From: Neurospora crassa OR74A
Taxonomy: Eukaryota > Ascomycota > Sordariomycetes > Sordariales > Sordariaceae
Assembly: GCF_000182925.2 (NCBI RefSeq)
Contig: NC_026504.1
Span: 3,968,001 to 4,032,000 of the forward strand
Reading direction: 5' to 3'
Length of the DNA: 64,000 bases
In this document: positions 10,887 through 22,999 of the stretch, in pieces
Position numbering within the stretch: the first letter of the stretch is position 1
Layout of the letters: every line of letters begins with the position of its first letter
The notes under the pieces: model-generated
Seen by the model: the letters and a program-made list of their open reading frames with translations, nothing else
Databases searched by the model: none
What the model was told of the DNA's origin: nothing
Program-made: the position numbers and the translations under genes

Positions 10887-13509
10887 ATGTCTATCCTTTC
10901 ACGCGTCTCCGACCGTCGCCCAGACCTCTCTTTGGTCGTATGTGTTGCTCCCCTTCTTGTCCGGTCGTCTCTGCTACAGAAAGACAAACTGACGATCTGA
11001 CCTGTGTACCGGTAGAGCGAGGAGGACTTTCCTTACGAACAAGACATCGTCCGTAACCCCGGCAGCACGAAGCCATGGCTTGCCTATATCGAGTACAAGC
11101 TTCAGAAAGGGACGGTCCAGGAGCAGGCATATATCATGGAGCGCGCCTGTGTGCAACTTCCTCGATCCTATAAGCTTTGGAAGATGGTAAGTACTGGAAA
11201 CTTTCCCCAAAGTCCAACATGCCAACTGACTTGGTCGCCAGTACCTCCGGTTTAGGACGAAGCACGTTTCGAAGCTCAATGCCGCCATCTTTGCCTCGGA
11301 GTACCAAAAGGTCAACAGCCTCTTTGAGCGGGCCCTCATTCTCCTCAACAAGATGCCTAGGATATGGGAGATGTACCTCAAGTTTCTGATGCAGCAGCCG
11401 CTCGTGACACACACACGTCGCACCTTCGATCGGGCCCTTCGCGCTCTCCCCATCACGCAACACAATAGGATATGGGCTCTGTATCGACCCTTCGCCAACT
11501 CGGCCGAAGGCGAGACGGCGGTCAAGATCTGGCGCAGGTACATGCAGGTTCACCCAGAGGATGCCGAGGACTTCATCGAGTTGTTGGTGGCAGTGGGGCT
11601 ATATACGGAAGCCGTGCACAAATACATCGAAATTCTCAACAACCCGCGGTTTACGAGCAAGAACAGCAAGGGACACTACGAACTGTGGAGCGAGATGGTA
11701 GATTTGTTGGTCGAGCATGCGACGGCGGTGGAAACGGGGCATGAGACGGGAATCGATGTCGAACGGATCATCCGCAGTGGTATCGAGCGGTTTGCCGACC
11801 AGAGGGGTAAGCTGTGGTGCGGCTTGGCGACCTATTGGATTCGACGAGGCAGCTTTGAACGCGCACGAGACGTTTTCGAGGAGGGTATCACAACCGTCAT
11901 GACCGTTCGAGACTTCACCCTCGTCTTCGATTCGTACACGGAGTTTGAGGAGTCCATCATCAGCGCTCTGATGGAGATGGCATCGACCCGGGCTGAGAAG
12001 GGAGAGGTGGACGAGGTGGCTGATTTCGATTTGGATATCCGAATGATGCGGTTCGAGCATCTAATGGACCGCCGGCCCTTCCTCTTGAATGATGTCCTAC
12101 TGAGGCAGAACCCGAACAATGTTACGGAATGGGAGAAGCGTGTGGCTCTATGGGGCGACAACAAGGAGGAAGTTGTCAAGACTTACCTTGATGCTATCGA
12201 AGCCATCCAACCAAAGAAGGCAGTGGGTGCGCTCCACCAGCTATGGACCAATTACGCCAAATTCTACGAGGCCGGAGGAGACCTTTCAAGTGCCCGAAGA
12301 ATCATGGAGAAGGCTGTCAAGGTTCCTTACAAGTCCGTGGCAGAGTTGGCAGACATGTGGATTGAGTGGGCAGAGATGGAGCTTCGAAACGAGTGCTTCG
12401 ACGAGGCCATGAAAGTCATGGCAAAGGCAGTACAGGCGCCCAAGAGATCCACGGTGGACTATTTCGACGAAACCCTATCACCACAACAAAGGGTTCACAA
12501 GAGCTGGAAGTTGTGGAGTTTCTATGTCGACCTTGTGGAAAGTGTCAGCTCGTTGGACGAGACCCGCAAGGTGTACGAGAGGATATTCGAGCTTCGCATC
12601 GCCACTCCTCAAACAGTAGTCAACTACGCCAACCTGCTGGAGGAGCACAAGTACTTTGAAGAGTCGTTTAAGATCTACGAGCGCGGTCTCGATCTCTTCA
12701 GCTACCCCGTGGCCTTCGAACTCTGGAACCTGTACCTCACCAAAGCCGTCGACCGCAAGATCAGTATCGAGCGCCTCCGCGATCTCTTTGAGCAAGCCGT
12801 CGAGGATTGCCCACCCAAATTCGCCAAGGTCATCTATCTCATGTATGGCAACCTCGAGGAGGAGCGCGGCCTCGCGCGCCACGCCATGCGCATCTACGAG
12901 CGGGCCACGCGCGCCGTCGCCGACGAGGACCGGGCCGACATGTTCAACTTCTACATCACCAAGTCGGCATCCAACTTCGGTCTGCCCTCGACGCGGCCCA
13001 TCTACGAGCGCGCCATTGCGGCCTTACCCGACGCCGAGGCCCGCGACATGTGCCTCAAGTTCGCCGACATGGAGAAGCGGCTGGGCGAGATCGACCGCGC
13101 CCGTGCCATCTACGGTCACGCCTCGCAGTTTTGCGACCCGCGCACCAACCCGGGCTTCTGGACCAAGTGGGATCAGTTCGAGGTGCAACACGGCAACGAG
13201 GACACTTACAAGGAGATGCTCCGCATCAAGAGAAGCGTGCAGGCGCAGTACAACACGGATGTCAACTTTATTGCTTCGCAGGCGCTGGCGAGGAGTCAGC
13301 AGAAGAGGATGGAGGAGGAGGCAGCAGGAAACGGAGGAGGAGAGATGGACGCCGAGGTTGCGGATGCGATGGCGCAGTTGGAGAGACAGGCGCGCGCGCC
13401 CGTGGGCTTTGTGGCGGCTTCGGAAGGACCAAAGGGCGGTAGCATGCCGGTTCAGCCTGTTGAGGTTCATAACCCGGATGCTATCGATCTTGATGAAATG
13501 GATGAATGA
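10887..13509 (+). CDS. syf1: Pre-mRNA-splicing factor SYF1 (XAB2), HAT-repeat protein
   Basis: Three coding exons: 10887-10937, 11016-11186 and 11242-13509; 829 residues. SYF1 is a scaffold of the NineTeen (Prp19-associated) complex, which activates and stabilises the catalytic spliceosome in the nucleus. After MSILSRVSDRRPDLSLV comes SEEDFPYEQDIVRNPGS, the usual Syf1 start, then an almost continuous array of HAT (half-a-TPR) helices, for example KLWKMYLRFRTKHV, RIWEMYLKFLMQQP, LWSEMVDLLVEHA and VAFELWNLYLTKAVDRK. The tail is rich in Glu/Gly and ends with an acidic DLDEMDE. Length is normal for the family. The stretch near 12870-13150 is markedly GC-rich compared with the rest but stays in frame. 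Confidence 0.93.
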
Positions 13510-14395
13510 TCTATATTGGTTCTCTTTGTTTGTCAATAGCTTTTCATTTGTTCGTTTTTTATTCTTTCTCTTTTTTTTCGTCTTTTCTTTTCTTTTCCCT
13601 TGGGGTTGGGCCGTTGCGTTGTGTCTCTTCTGGTTTTCACGGCGAGATTGGCCTCTATTGTACATAGACTGGAACACTTAAGTGGGAAGAGGGTCGGTTC
13701 CTTAAACATTTACCACTACATAAACACAAATCACCACGGACACTTCCATTTATTGTACGGGGCGGGTTGAAGGACAAGGAGCTGGGGAAATTTCTCTTTT
13801 GTTTTTGTTTTCACATGAACTATTTAGCGGTTGGTGGTTCGTGGATCTTGCCAATGCTTTAGATTGTACACAGGCTGATAAGGGAAAGGGGGGAATAAAG
13901 GTTGGGGCTTGGGCGGACATCGACGAGAACAAATCTATAATTGTTCAGCAAGACGAGCTTTGCACAGCTGAGCAACTTTCCCAGTTTCTTCACGTCTTTA
14001 ATAATCTCAACACAGCAGGCCTGGGTGGTTACATCTGTGCGTTTCGAAAGTAAAACACTCCCGATAGCAACCAGCACATCTGCTACCTTTTGCATGTGAA
14101 GAAGATCTTGGTTCATATCTTAGTGAGGGGAAGTTCCTGATTCAAATCAGAAAACGAATGCCATCAATCGGAAATGGTGATAATACAGCCCATCAGCAAG
14201 ATAACAACCAACCATGTCGTATAACGCATCCCCCATACAATTAACAAGCTATCCCAGCACGCACACAGTCAATAAAACCCAGCTCAACCTCATGGACAAC
14301 CGGATATCATCGTAGCAGATCCTCCTTCAATGTTTATACGCTTGTTTCCTCCGCGCGCCGTTGTGTACCCAACCCAATCCACTCACGTCGCTCGC
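13510..14395. other. Convergent 3' spacer after syf1
   Basis: An 886-bp region between two convergent stop codons. A long T/C-rich tract directly follows the syf1 stop (about 13540-13605) and may be part of its 3' UTR. An 84-codon plus-strand frame and an overlapping minus-strand frame near 13800-14115 show no family features and are probably chance. Confidence 0.55.
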
Positions 14396-14977
14396 TTACT
14401 TTACATTCTGATATCCCTTTTCCATGTGTTTCTGATGGAAGGCAGTGGGGTAGTTATTGTCAACATGGCCGTCCCGTGTCTTGGGCACGGCGTAGATGGA
14501 TCCCTTGCGCTTCTGGAAGCGGCTTGGCGGCACTTTGGAGGCATCTGTTGCAACCCACACCGATTAGATTCGTTACTGACTTGGGTGATAATTAAAAGAT
14601 GAATAGCAAAGGTGGTGAGGATGAAGGAGTGACGAGAAAAAAGAAAAAAAAAAAAAGAAAAAAGAAAAAAAAAGAGAAGAAGAAGAAGAAGAAGAAAAAA
14701 AACATACCCCATTCGGCACTCATCCGACGGTCTGCCGGAGAGATGGGAGAGGAATCAGCCGAGACGGGACTGAAGTTGGTAAATGTGGGAGTTGCTGTTT
14801 CTGAGTTGCGATGTTGTACCGGTTGTTGTTGCTGTTGTTCGCTGTGGGTGGTGTTTGCCCTGGTGGTGTCGATGGTGATGGGAGCTTTGTTTTGCTGTTG
14901 TTCTGTGAAGTATCAAGACCGCATCAGTCAGTGTATGGTCTTGTCTGCAACTCAAGATGATATCATCTACCAGACAT
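14396..14977 (-). CDS. Small unrecognised protein (116 aa) with a basic, conserved-looking C-terminus
   Basis: Three coding exons on the minus strand: 14971-14977 (7 nt, ATGTCTG), 14708-14902 and 14396-14544. Introns are GTAGAT...CACAG (68 nt) and GTATGT...AACAG (163 nt), and the junctions keep one frame. Residues 1-65 are low complexity, rich in Gln, Thr, Ser and Asn. The C-terminal 50 residues are more ordered in character: EWDASKVPPSRFQKRKGSIY, then a RDGHVD motif and a Lys-rich end QKHMEKGYQNVK. No signal peptide or membrane segment is seen. I associate the RFQKRKGSIY...RDGHVD block with short proteins of unknown role in other filamentous fungi, but cannot name the family. The tiny first exon and 163-nt intron make the model less certain than its neighbours. 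Confidence 0.7.
14634..14702. repeat. 69-nt homopurine tract inside an intron
   Basis: An unbroken purine run (A-rich, then GAA repeats) on the plus strand. It lies at the donor end of intron 2 of the small minus-strand gene, so in the transcript it is a polypyrimidine stretch just after the 5' splice site, the reverse of the usual placement near the 3' site. Confidence 0.9.
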
Positions 14978-16530
14978 GGTGTCGAAGTCTTTGGTGAGAA
15001 TCTCTGATGGGCTCCACGTTCGACAAACGTTATAGCTGGTATGGTAGCAAATAGATCAGGGGTCCGGGAGATGGGACGTGGAGATTATAATATTCGAAAT
15101 GGATAATGGCAGAGAGAGATAATGATGTGAAGAGTAAGTAGTTGGTCGACAAGCGAGTTGAAGTAAGTAGTCTCTAGGTTATAAGATAGAGGTGTCCTGC
15201 TGATAGGATGGCTGGTAGGGTATCTCGGAGTGAAGGGTTTTCAGGATATTTGACGGAGAAGAAGACGGTGATGATGTTGGAAGGATTGACATTGTAAAAA
15301 GGAATAATCGAAGGAACCGGCAGTACGTGGACCCTTTCCTCTGCCTAACTACGCAATAAGGCACCTGACCCTTCCAATGTGATCGATGTGCAGTAGTTCT
15401 CAAGTGGAAGGGAAGGCACAAGGTCTGGGGCCGTGCTGTGCTCTGACTTGAAGGGTGGAAAGATGGCTTTCCCCTGTCATTGTCTGTTGCTCTTTCCTCC
15501 TCCTACCGCTCCATTCGTGTCCGTTGATATGAGTAGTGTAGGCATCCCAGTCTATATCCGGGCAATGTGATTGGCCCGGTGGTGTGTAAGTGACGGAGAG
15601 CGTCAATCATTCCCAATCCGCGGACCAGTGATATCCTCCCCCTCTCTTCTTTCCCTCGAAACAAACAGAACTTGACAGCCCTGACGATCTTGAGCGGTAC
15701 GTTCAATCTTGACGCATCCATCCATCTTGCTGCAGTCGCCCGTCCGAGTAGCACTCACTTGGGGTTGTTCATGCCGATCGTCGTCCACCTTGACCACCGT
15801 CTCTGTGTGGCCAGAAACATATCGATACATAGCAGCCCCATTTTCCACTGCAGTATCGCCCAGCCGTGCCAGTCCAATCTCGATCGTTGCCTCCGCAGTA
15901 AAGGTGGTTAGAATAAGCTCAAAGCAGCCCAAAAGCGGCAGTCCGATCGCCACTCATTCATCATATTCGAGGCCCCCAACGCTACCTGTTTGACGTCATG
16001 CGGGGAAGGAGAAAGAGGAGCATAAACACACACCCACCCAGGCCAGCCAACAAACGTCCCGAACCGTGTGAAGTCCAAGCTCGTCCATCTTTGTGCCCAG
16101 ATCGCGGCGGACTCCTGGTCTTCTGACAGACGCCCCAACGGCTCGAGCGCGGTCGAAGTAACGAAAGAGGCCCAGGCGCTGCGTCGATATCCTCTCGACC
16201 TAGTTAGTTACTCTGTCTGTGTTTGAGCACACGAGCCGTTTCTCCTTGTTGACAAAAGTTCAAGGTGAAGATATCTTGGCGGTTCACATGTTGACAAGCA
16301 CAATATCATGGGCTTCGTGAAGTTTACACGCCAACCGTTCAACGGTCTGTCTCTATTCTAGTCACACTCGGCTTTCCCGCCTCTCTATCCCTACTTCCTA
16401 ATAATATCCTGCACTCCATTATATTGACATCCCAGCTTGTAATTACTCACTTCACTTTCCAGCCCATTGTCTTCTCGCTCATACCCGTCGTAGCATCGTC
16501 AAGAACACTACCTGAGAAAGCAGTGCCCTT
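14978..16530. other. Intergenic region upstream of the small gene
   Basis: A 1.55-kb stretch with the promoter of the small minus-strand gene at the left and the 3' end of the Egh16-like gene at the right. Open frames of up to 116 codons overlap on both strands without family features. I see no RNA gene or repeat. Confidence 0.5.
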
Positions 16531-17351
16531 CTAGTGCTGCCACTGCTCCACATCCTCCACGGAATCCTTCTCAATGTCGGAACGCTTGGCAAAGTACCTC
16601 CTGGCAAGGGGGCGCTTGCTAGCCTTGGTAGCGCTGGTCGCGTTGGTGACGGGAGTAGTGGTGTCGGTGTTGCCACCACCAGTTCCAGCACCAGCACCGC
16701 CGGCCATCTGGACGGGCACGACACCACCGAAGGCGATAGGGTTCTGGCACCGCACCAAGCACACGTTGTTCTGACCAGCGACGGTCCCGGTGCACTTTTG
16801 GTCGGCAGGGATGGAAGCGACCAAAGGAAAGTCAGTCGTGGTAGTCTGTTGAGGGTTGTCAGTCAATCGCCTTATCATCCAAGTGGTGGCGGATAGAGAC
16901 TCACCCTAGAGAGACCGAATACACCCGGGACATTCGTCGCGACCTTAATCGCAGTCCACTCCGTCGCCTGCCCATCCGAGTTGATCATGCAAGAATAGGG
17001 TCCAGCTCCGTCCTGGTTGATCTGGTGAAGCGTCATCTTGACCGTACCACCGGCCGTCACCTGGGGCAGCGAATCCTTGGTAGCGGCCATGATGGCTTGG
17101 GTGCCCTCCTCAACCTTGTTGGCGCCACCTTGGATCGTCTGGCCGACCGTCTTGGCCGCCTGACCACGGAATCGAGTGGTGTCCACCTGGAAGGGGTTGC
17201 GTTTCGATCCGGTACGGGGAGTGCTGGGGTCAATGCCCAGGGCCATACCGGCACCACCGGCGTCGCCTGTTGCGGCGATGATAGCGCCGTGACCGGCGAC
17301 CAGGGGAGCAAGAGCGAAGAAGCTCATGAGAATGGACTTGAGAGATGCCAT
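16531..17351 (-). CDS. Secreted Egh16/Gas1 (MAS-type) family protein
   Basis: Two coding exons: 16905-17351 and 16531-16845; 253 residues; intron GTGAGT...CAACAG. Residues 1-20 form a signal peptide with a good cleavage site (LVAG before [10 protein letters not shown]), so the mature protein should begin with His21. The body has [20 protein letters not shown] (109 Q at 110, Tyr119, Cys121) and later C166, C177 and C181 in CLVRCQNP, the signature of the Egh16/Egh16H family that includes Magnaporthe GAS1/GAS2 appressorium proteins. The C-terminus is Gly/Thr-rich, then basic ([11 protein letters not shown]), with possible Kex2-type sites. Family members are extracellular; in a saprotroph the role is unknown. 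The resemblance of the N-terminus to histidine-brace oxidases is treated as a finding. Confidence 0.85.
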
Positions 17352-19930
17352 GTTGTCTGCGGTGTCTTGAAGGTTGTCTATTGTCGATTATGTGTTGGAA
17401 AAGTCAAAACTGACGGGTGCACAGCACAAAAGAAGTCGTGAATATATATGACCTGAACCGGCAGGAGAGAGGATTAAGAGTGTTGAGAAAGGAAGATTGG
17501 AGAGAAAGCCGGAGTGTGACTGAGAGGGCTGGACCTGCCTGCTGAAGTGTTGATGATGCTGATGCTGATGATGCTGATGATGCCAAAAGCTAAATCCAGC
17601 AGAGAGGAAGTCAAGGCCGGTTTTTATACATTTTTCTTGCGTGAAACCGATGCCGTCGTCGAGGGTGCCATGTGGTGTTTACAATGCACTGCCGTCCCCC
17701 GGCGTTTCTCACCCTGGTCGTAAGGGGCCGACTTTCGAGTTTCAATGTCTGATCTTGCGCAGGGTCCTCTGTAGCTCGGCGCTTGATTTCTCGCACGAAA
17801 CATGGCGTTTGAGACTACAATAGTGCCTGCAAATTGTTATCGGATCGGATTGCGGGAGATCGATGTTGGGGAAAATGGGTGGCAGGAGATGCTATCTGGG
17901 GTCGGACTTCCACTTCCGGCACTTCTTGCGAACGAACAACATGATCGTAACTGACAGGGAAGAGCTTCCAAGCTGCCAATCTTGCAACACATAATGATTT
18001 CTGCGGGTAAATAATTATTGATGATAGTCGGTGTCATCGCCTGCGGTATTTGGGATGTGTGTATCATCGAGGCATCGGCGGATTCGCTTGTGTTAATGCC
18101 GCTTGGCTTGGGTAACCTCTTATGACCAATGCTAATTCCGATGCCACTCAACATCGGTTACATCCTTCGAGGTTCTTTTGGGCAATGCAACCAAAGTCGT
18201 TGGTTTATTCTGATCACGCTGTCCGTCCGAATTTGTTGAAGAACCTCTTGGACCGAAAACTGGTAAAGCCACCATTCTCCATCTTCTATGCCGTAAATCC
18301 TCAGATCAGACACGAGATAGGGAAAACCTGACCGATTCAAATATAGGTATGTTTCACCTTCACTTGGACAGGCCGTTCTGTAGAAACTTCCAGTTCAGAG
18401 ACGTGACATTTGCCCTTTCCCTTGTTTTTGGCAACGACTTCGATAGATCCGCTTTGATCGATTTGACTTGCCGAATGCGCTTCCTGGCGCATCATTGTCG
18501 GCACCAGGGGTCGCATTGAACGGGTAGTACTGAGCCACCAAGCAAAGTGTCGACCCAAACAAGCGTTTTCGTGCCGCAAAAGACCATGTCAAGCCAAGCC
18601 GGGCTAGATTTGGGCCGTGAACCGTGTATGATCCATCAAAGGATGGATACGACGATGTATGTTGGGGAAATAGTGGCTGGCGTCTTGGCTTAAGATCTTC
18701 CTAAGCGAAGTATCAGATCGTTGTGTTACAAGAGAAACGGATGCGGGATGGAGGGCGAAGAGAAGGAATTGAGCCTCAACTCGTTCAGCGGTCAAAGACT
18801 CACAATTGCGCGCAATAAACTTGCGTCAACGGGACTCCCTCCTAGCCTCGTCTCGCGGAGGAGTTCTGGAGGTAGCGTAAACTCGAAGTGGCAAGCAGGA
18901 GTCTCGTGACGCAGATGGTCGTCTCACTTAGGCAAGGCGGGATGCCCATTTTGGGCTCGTGTTGCGAGTGCACGACCAGCCAAGACTTGAAGGTTTGACG
19001 ATGTCGAGAGCCTCGGGATCTGCTATTTTCAGGAGTCCCAAACATCTCGGGGCTGCTCACCATCAACAAGTTTGATCTCCATGCCTTGCATACCATCGAT
19101 CGGAGTGCATCAATCGCCCTATCAACACCACCTCACTGCCGGACCTATCGCAATCACTGAGGCTCTGTTGACACTCTTGCCTGTCCAGCCGCTGTGGGTC
19201 ACTCTCTCGTCTCTGCCAAGCAGTCCCGCCTATTGTGCAGTACGTAGATAGATTTCCTAGATTGGCCGGGTCCTTCCGACTGACCTTCTCCTCAATCATC
19301 GCCTATTGTTCGTCCAGCCTCAGCCTCGCGGCTTCAACAAGTTCCGATGCCGCCATACCCGAACTCACATCGCGCTTGCGAGCTTCTTGAGTCCGTGAGT
19401 GCTTCAGCAATGGCGTCAAATCCAGACTTTCGGAAAGATGTTATGATATGGGCGATCGCGTGAAACGCGAAATGGGACGCTCCGTTCGTTCTACCCCTGA
19501 GCGGGCTGGTCGACCCCCTGGCCTAGTCGTTGATCCTCCCCACCCTGTTTCGGGCTTTTGTCTGTGCAAGCCGGTTACCGAAGACCAGATAGATATGGAA
19601 TCAGGAGCGTCAGATGCAAGTTGAAGCAGAGGGGGGGATTTTGATGGACCAGTCGCATTTGTGGGATTGTTGATGGGATAAATCAATCCGTCCGAAATGC
19701 CGAAAGGAAAAGCATTGGATTGTGGCGTAGCGTTTGAATCAAACAGAAAGTGCTTCCTGCAATTGGGGCTTGTGTGGCAATCAGTACTGCACTCATCCTT
19801 CCGTTGCATGGTGGTCGCCATTCCAGAAAGACAAACCAAGAAAGCGCGACCAAACGATAATAGGGGTAAGAAAAAGGGAAGCAGAAGAAATACGATCACG
19901 GTGAAGGCAGTTTCATGGAATTTAGATAAG
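17352..19930. other. Intergenic region upstream of the Egh16-like gene
   Basis: About 2.6 kb without a convincing gene. The first few hundred bases should carry the promoter and leader of the minus-strand secreted-protein gene; a GATGCT/GATGAT-rich patch lies at about 17548-17582. The longest frame (minus, 19441-20001, 186 codons) runs through the tRNA gene and is rejected. Confidence 0.5.
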
Positions 19931-19945
19931 AAAAAAATGCAAAAA
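19931..19945 (-). terminator. RNA polymerase III terminator for tRNA-Gln
   Basis: Read on the minus strand, two T runs follow the tRNA 3' end: five T (19941-19945) about four bases after the discriminator base, then seven T (19931-19937). This is the normal Pol III stop signal with a back-up. Confidence 0.8.
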
Positions 19946-19949
19946 GTTG

Positions 19950-20034
19950 AGGTCGTGCCCGGGTTCGAACCGGGGTTACTGGAAAGTTTTGATGTTTTCA
20001 AAATCCAGAGTGATAACCACTACACTACACAACC
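19950..20034 (-). tRNA. tRNA-Gln (anticodon UUG) with a 13-nt intron
   Basis: The minus strand folds as a tRNA. The acceptor pairs GGTTGTG with CACGACC, the D-arm is TAGTGTAGTGGTTATCA, and the T-arm is ACCCCGGTTCGAACCCGGG. The anticodon stem pairs CTGGA with TCCAG around a TTTTGA-T loop, giving anticodon TTG. A 13-nt intron (about 19986-19998 on the plus strand) sits one base after the anticodon, the standard position for SEN endonuclease introns. The mature length is 72 nt without CCA. The sequence is close to yeast tRNA-Gln(UUG). A Pol III terminator lies immediately downstream. The intron ends could shift by one base because of repeated A and T residues. Confidence 0.93.
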
Positions 20035-20662
20035 TTTAACTTGTTGTCTTTTGGTTTACAGGTAAGTAGCTATATACCCTGATCAATTCCTGTCAGACAG
20101 CTGCCCCAACACACCGTCCGCTTCTCGACGTAACCATCAAAGTACATATGAATCATTTGATCAAATGTTCCATGACTTTTGCTATACATACCAAAGAAAC
20201 GATCAGGAAACCAGTAAATGAAGTCATGGTCGCTGTTTTGACGCCTTATTGCGTTAGTGCATCGGAGAGAATGAAGCTGGACTGAATACAAATGATGTTC
20301 GATAGCAACCTCGTTCCTTAGGTAAGTATTGTATTTTCAAGTATTTCTATGAATTATGCTAACTTTCCATCTTTTCTCAACCCGGTTTCGCTGGCATCTC
20401 CAGATCCACCCGGGTTTTAGTCTGAACTTTACACGACATGTCAACCATTTACACTATATAATACAGGAGGTGTGGCAGGGTAGTGCTCCATCCTGATCTA
20501 ATAACAACGAACAGTTTGTGGTTGTCCTCAACTGGATTACTGATCAATAAAACTGCGGAGTGAGTCAAAGGAATGGGAGCTGGTCCTGAGTATCGGGTCT
20601 GAACAGTGATTCGAACAGTTAGAATGTATACCTGAAGAGTTGGAGCGACCGTATTGTCAAGA
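20035..20662. other. Spacer between tRNA-Gln and hei10
   Basis: A 628-bp stretch, somewhat AT-rich, between the tRNA 5' side and the hei10 stop codon. No open frame with family features and no further tRNA signature is seen. Confidence 0.55.
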
Positions 20663-21940
20663 TCACACACCTCCTACTCTTCGTATTGTAGATGTCCTGG
20701 GGACAACCGACTCATCATGGCGCCGACTGCCTCTCAGTTCAGTAGAGGTGAGTGATGCCGACGTTGTTCGCCCAATGTTACTTGCCGTTGCATGGTTGTT
20801 CGCTCTACTAGACTCGGTATAACGACCAGAGCGAGGAATTGCCGGCAGCGTGTTACTGAGAGTATCTCGCATCGACGAGAAACGAGAGCCGGGCTCGCCT
20901 ATTGACATGTGGCTAGCTGGTGTTCCAGGCACAAGAACTGCAGAAAGGTGAGTCTTATTATCAGTGTAGCAGAGTAAGAGTGAAGATTTACATTGGGTAT
21001 CCATTGGTTTGTTCCAATTGTCCACACTTCCTGAACCAGAATGTCTTCTTAACGACCTCGAGTCATCGGGGAAGTAGTTGGTTGTCGGTCCGATCCCACC
21101 AGAGTTTTGCCCCTGGAGGTCATACCGATCCGTATTTGAGCCTAACCTCGAGCTCATGACATCAGCCGGATCGTTGGCAGGTTGGCTTAGCAATACCTTT
21201 TGTTTCAGTTTGTTGTAGAGCTCCTGAGCCTGCTCCAACTTCTTGCTCTTTTCAGTGAGTGTGCGGCGAAGATCTTCACATTTTCGACGGAGCCCTTGCT
21301 CTTCAAGTTCCATATCTGACAGAAATGTGAGCCCGTTGTGGACAAGATGCCCAAGAGATCGAAAGCCTGAATATACCTTTGATCTTGGCCGTCAAGGTGG
21401 ATATCCTGGTGTTCCCTTGATTCCACACGCTCTCAACTTCACGCTCGAGTGAGACGCAATGAAGTTGTAGATTTCGGTTCATCTGAGACTGACGTAGGCT
21501 AGCATCTGAATGTCAGCATTGGAAACCCCTAGAACAATTGAATGAGAAGCAAGAGGAAAGGTCTCGAGACCGACATTTGGTTTGTCATCTGATAGGACCA
21601 AAAACTGAGGGCTCTTCCTGCGCATTCCATGACCACCGTAGGACTTAGACCACACAAAATGACGGACTTCCACTCTTCTGATGGACGAAGAAGCTGTCTA
21701 CCTGTCTCACTCTCATTCAAGGGCTGACGACAAACAGGGCAGGTATAGGGCCCTTGGCTAGTGAAGCCGTGGCGACTTGCGCAGTCCATACATATTGCAT
21801 GGCTAGGAGATTGTCAGTTGACTGGACTGGAATGATAGTAGTATTCATGAATTGCCAACCGACCTGCATGCGGTCACCAGGGCTTGACCCGTCAACTGGG
21901 CGCCGCATTTGTTAACATTGCAAGCCAGGTCTTGCTCCAT
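20663..21940 (-). CDS. hei10: HEI10/CCNB1IP1-type meiotic RING-coiled-coil protein
   Basis: Five coding exons: 21864-21940, 21575-21802, 21377-21498, 20992-21315 and 20663-20937; 341 residues. The N-terminal RING has C7-x4-C12, C25-S-H27-x2-C30-x2-C33 and C47-x2-C50. It is followed by LRPSEEWKSVILCGLSPTVV and RALSFWSYQ, which closely track vertebrate CCNB1IP1 (SPSEEYKAMVLAGLRPEIVL, RALAFWTYQ). Residues about 100-185 form a coiled coil (LQLHCVSLEREVESVWNQ; LRRKCEDLRRTLTEKSKKLE). The tail is Ser/Arg-rich and disordered. In Sordaria, Arabidopsis and mammals HEI10 is a SUMO/ubiquitin-ligase-type protein that loads on synaptonemal complex and marks crossover sites. The reading of exon 3 rests on the coiled coil it creates. 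The gene is divergent from ula1. Confidence 0.88.
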
Positions 21941-22999
21941 CGCTTTCCAGCTACTCCAGAATCGTGAGGGGTGGAGTTGGAAGTGAAAGAGCGAGAAGGG
22001 AACTGAATTCACTTGTCAGCAGGAACTCTAGGACGAAGAAATGAAAGCCGGAAGAAGAGTAACGGATCATGATAACCTTTGTCGAGGAGTTGCAACAAAA
22101 TCGAGGGGGGAAAATGCTCGAGCGTGACTTCTGGGTGATGGCATCTGTAACGCGCCTTCCATTTGTACCATCAAGCGCTTGCTCATACCACCTGCCAAGT
22201 GTTCCTTTATGAGAAGGAGCGAGCCGTGATCACAGATAGGACGGGCAGCTTCATCAAAGTACCCAGTACCGATTAAGACCAACCCGAATTAAGATATCTT
22301 AGTCTAGAGGCAGGTACCTAGACGTCAGTTGGAAGAAACCATTTCAGCCCACTTTGCATGAACGCATTTCACGAGACTGATTGAGGTTTTAGGCTTGGTG
22401 ATAAACAGCAAGGTGATTTGCTGTAAGTCCGTGTCCAGATGGATCTCATTTGTTTTGAATTTTCGAGCATGTCAGTTGGAGACCGGGCTTGGTTGCACTT
22501 GCAGCATGAGCCGACTACGAAAAGGACCGGAACGTGGAGGAAATTGCACACGTAGTCGCTGGTTCAAGAGCTAGATTCAAAAAGCACCACAAATTACCGC
22601 TCTGTATCTCATCGTTGATGGTATCGATACTTGGTAGTGCTGCTTACCTATGAACCTACCCGACCTCTCCAAGTATCGCGAAGTGGTTCATCGACGTCAC
22701 TCAACAAAATGCAACCGACCTCGGCATGCGCAACCCCTGGCAACCTTCCTTGGCAGCCATCAAGGTCCCCTCACCAGCCACATACGCCACGCGTACTGTA
22801 GCTGCACAGTAGCTCCCCGGACGCCTCCTCGTGGCGGTGCTGCAGCTGTTCCAACCCACTGTCAGCAAGGTGGTGATCCACTAGAGGCTCTCAAACCCCA
22901 CCGCTTCGCGACGGACCTCATAATCACGACCTACGTAACCGACAGCTCTTCCTCGGTCACGCCAGCTGTACCATTAGCTGGAGAAAGTTATAATCCAAA
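21941..22999. other. Divergent promoter region (hei10 / ula1)
   Basis: A 1.06-kb spacer between divergent start codons. A 117-codon plus-strand frame (22650-23003) overlaps the ula1 start and looks like leader sequence rather than a gene. No RNA gene or repeat is recognised. Confidence 0.55.

Noticed and set aside
19441-20001. 186-codon minus-strand frame with a hydrophobic N-terminal segment
   Set aside because: It runs through most of the tRNA-Gln gene and its Pol III terminator, so the hydrophobic Phe/Leu run comes from T-rich flanking sequence.
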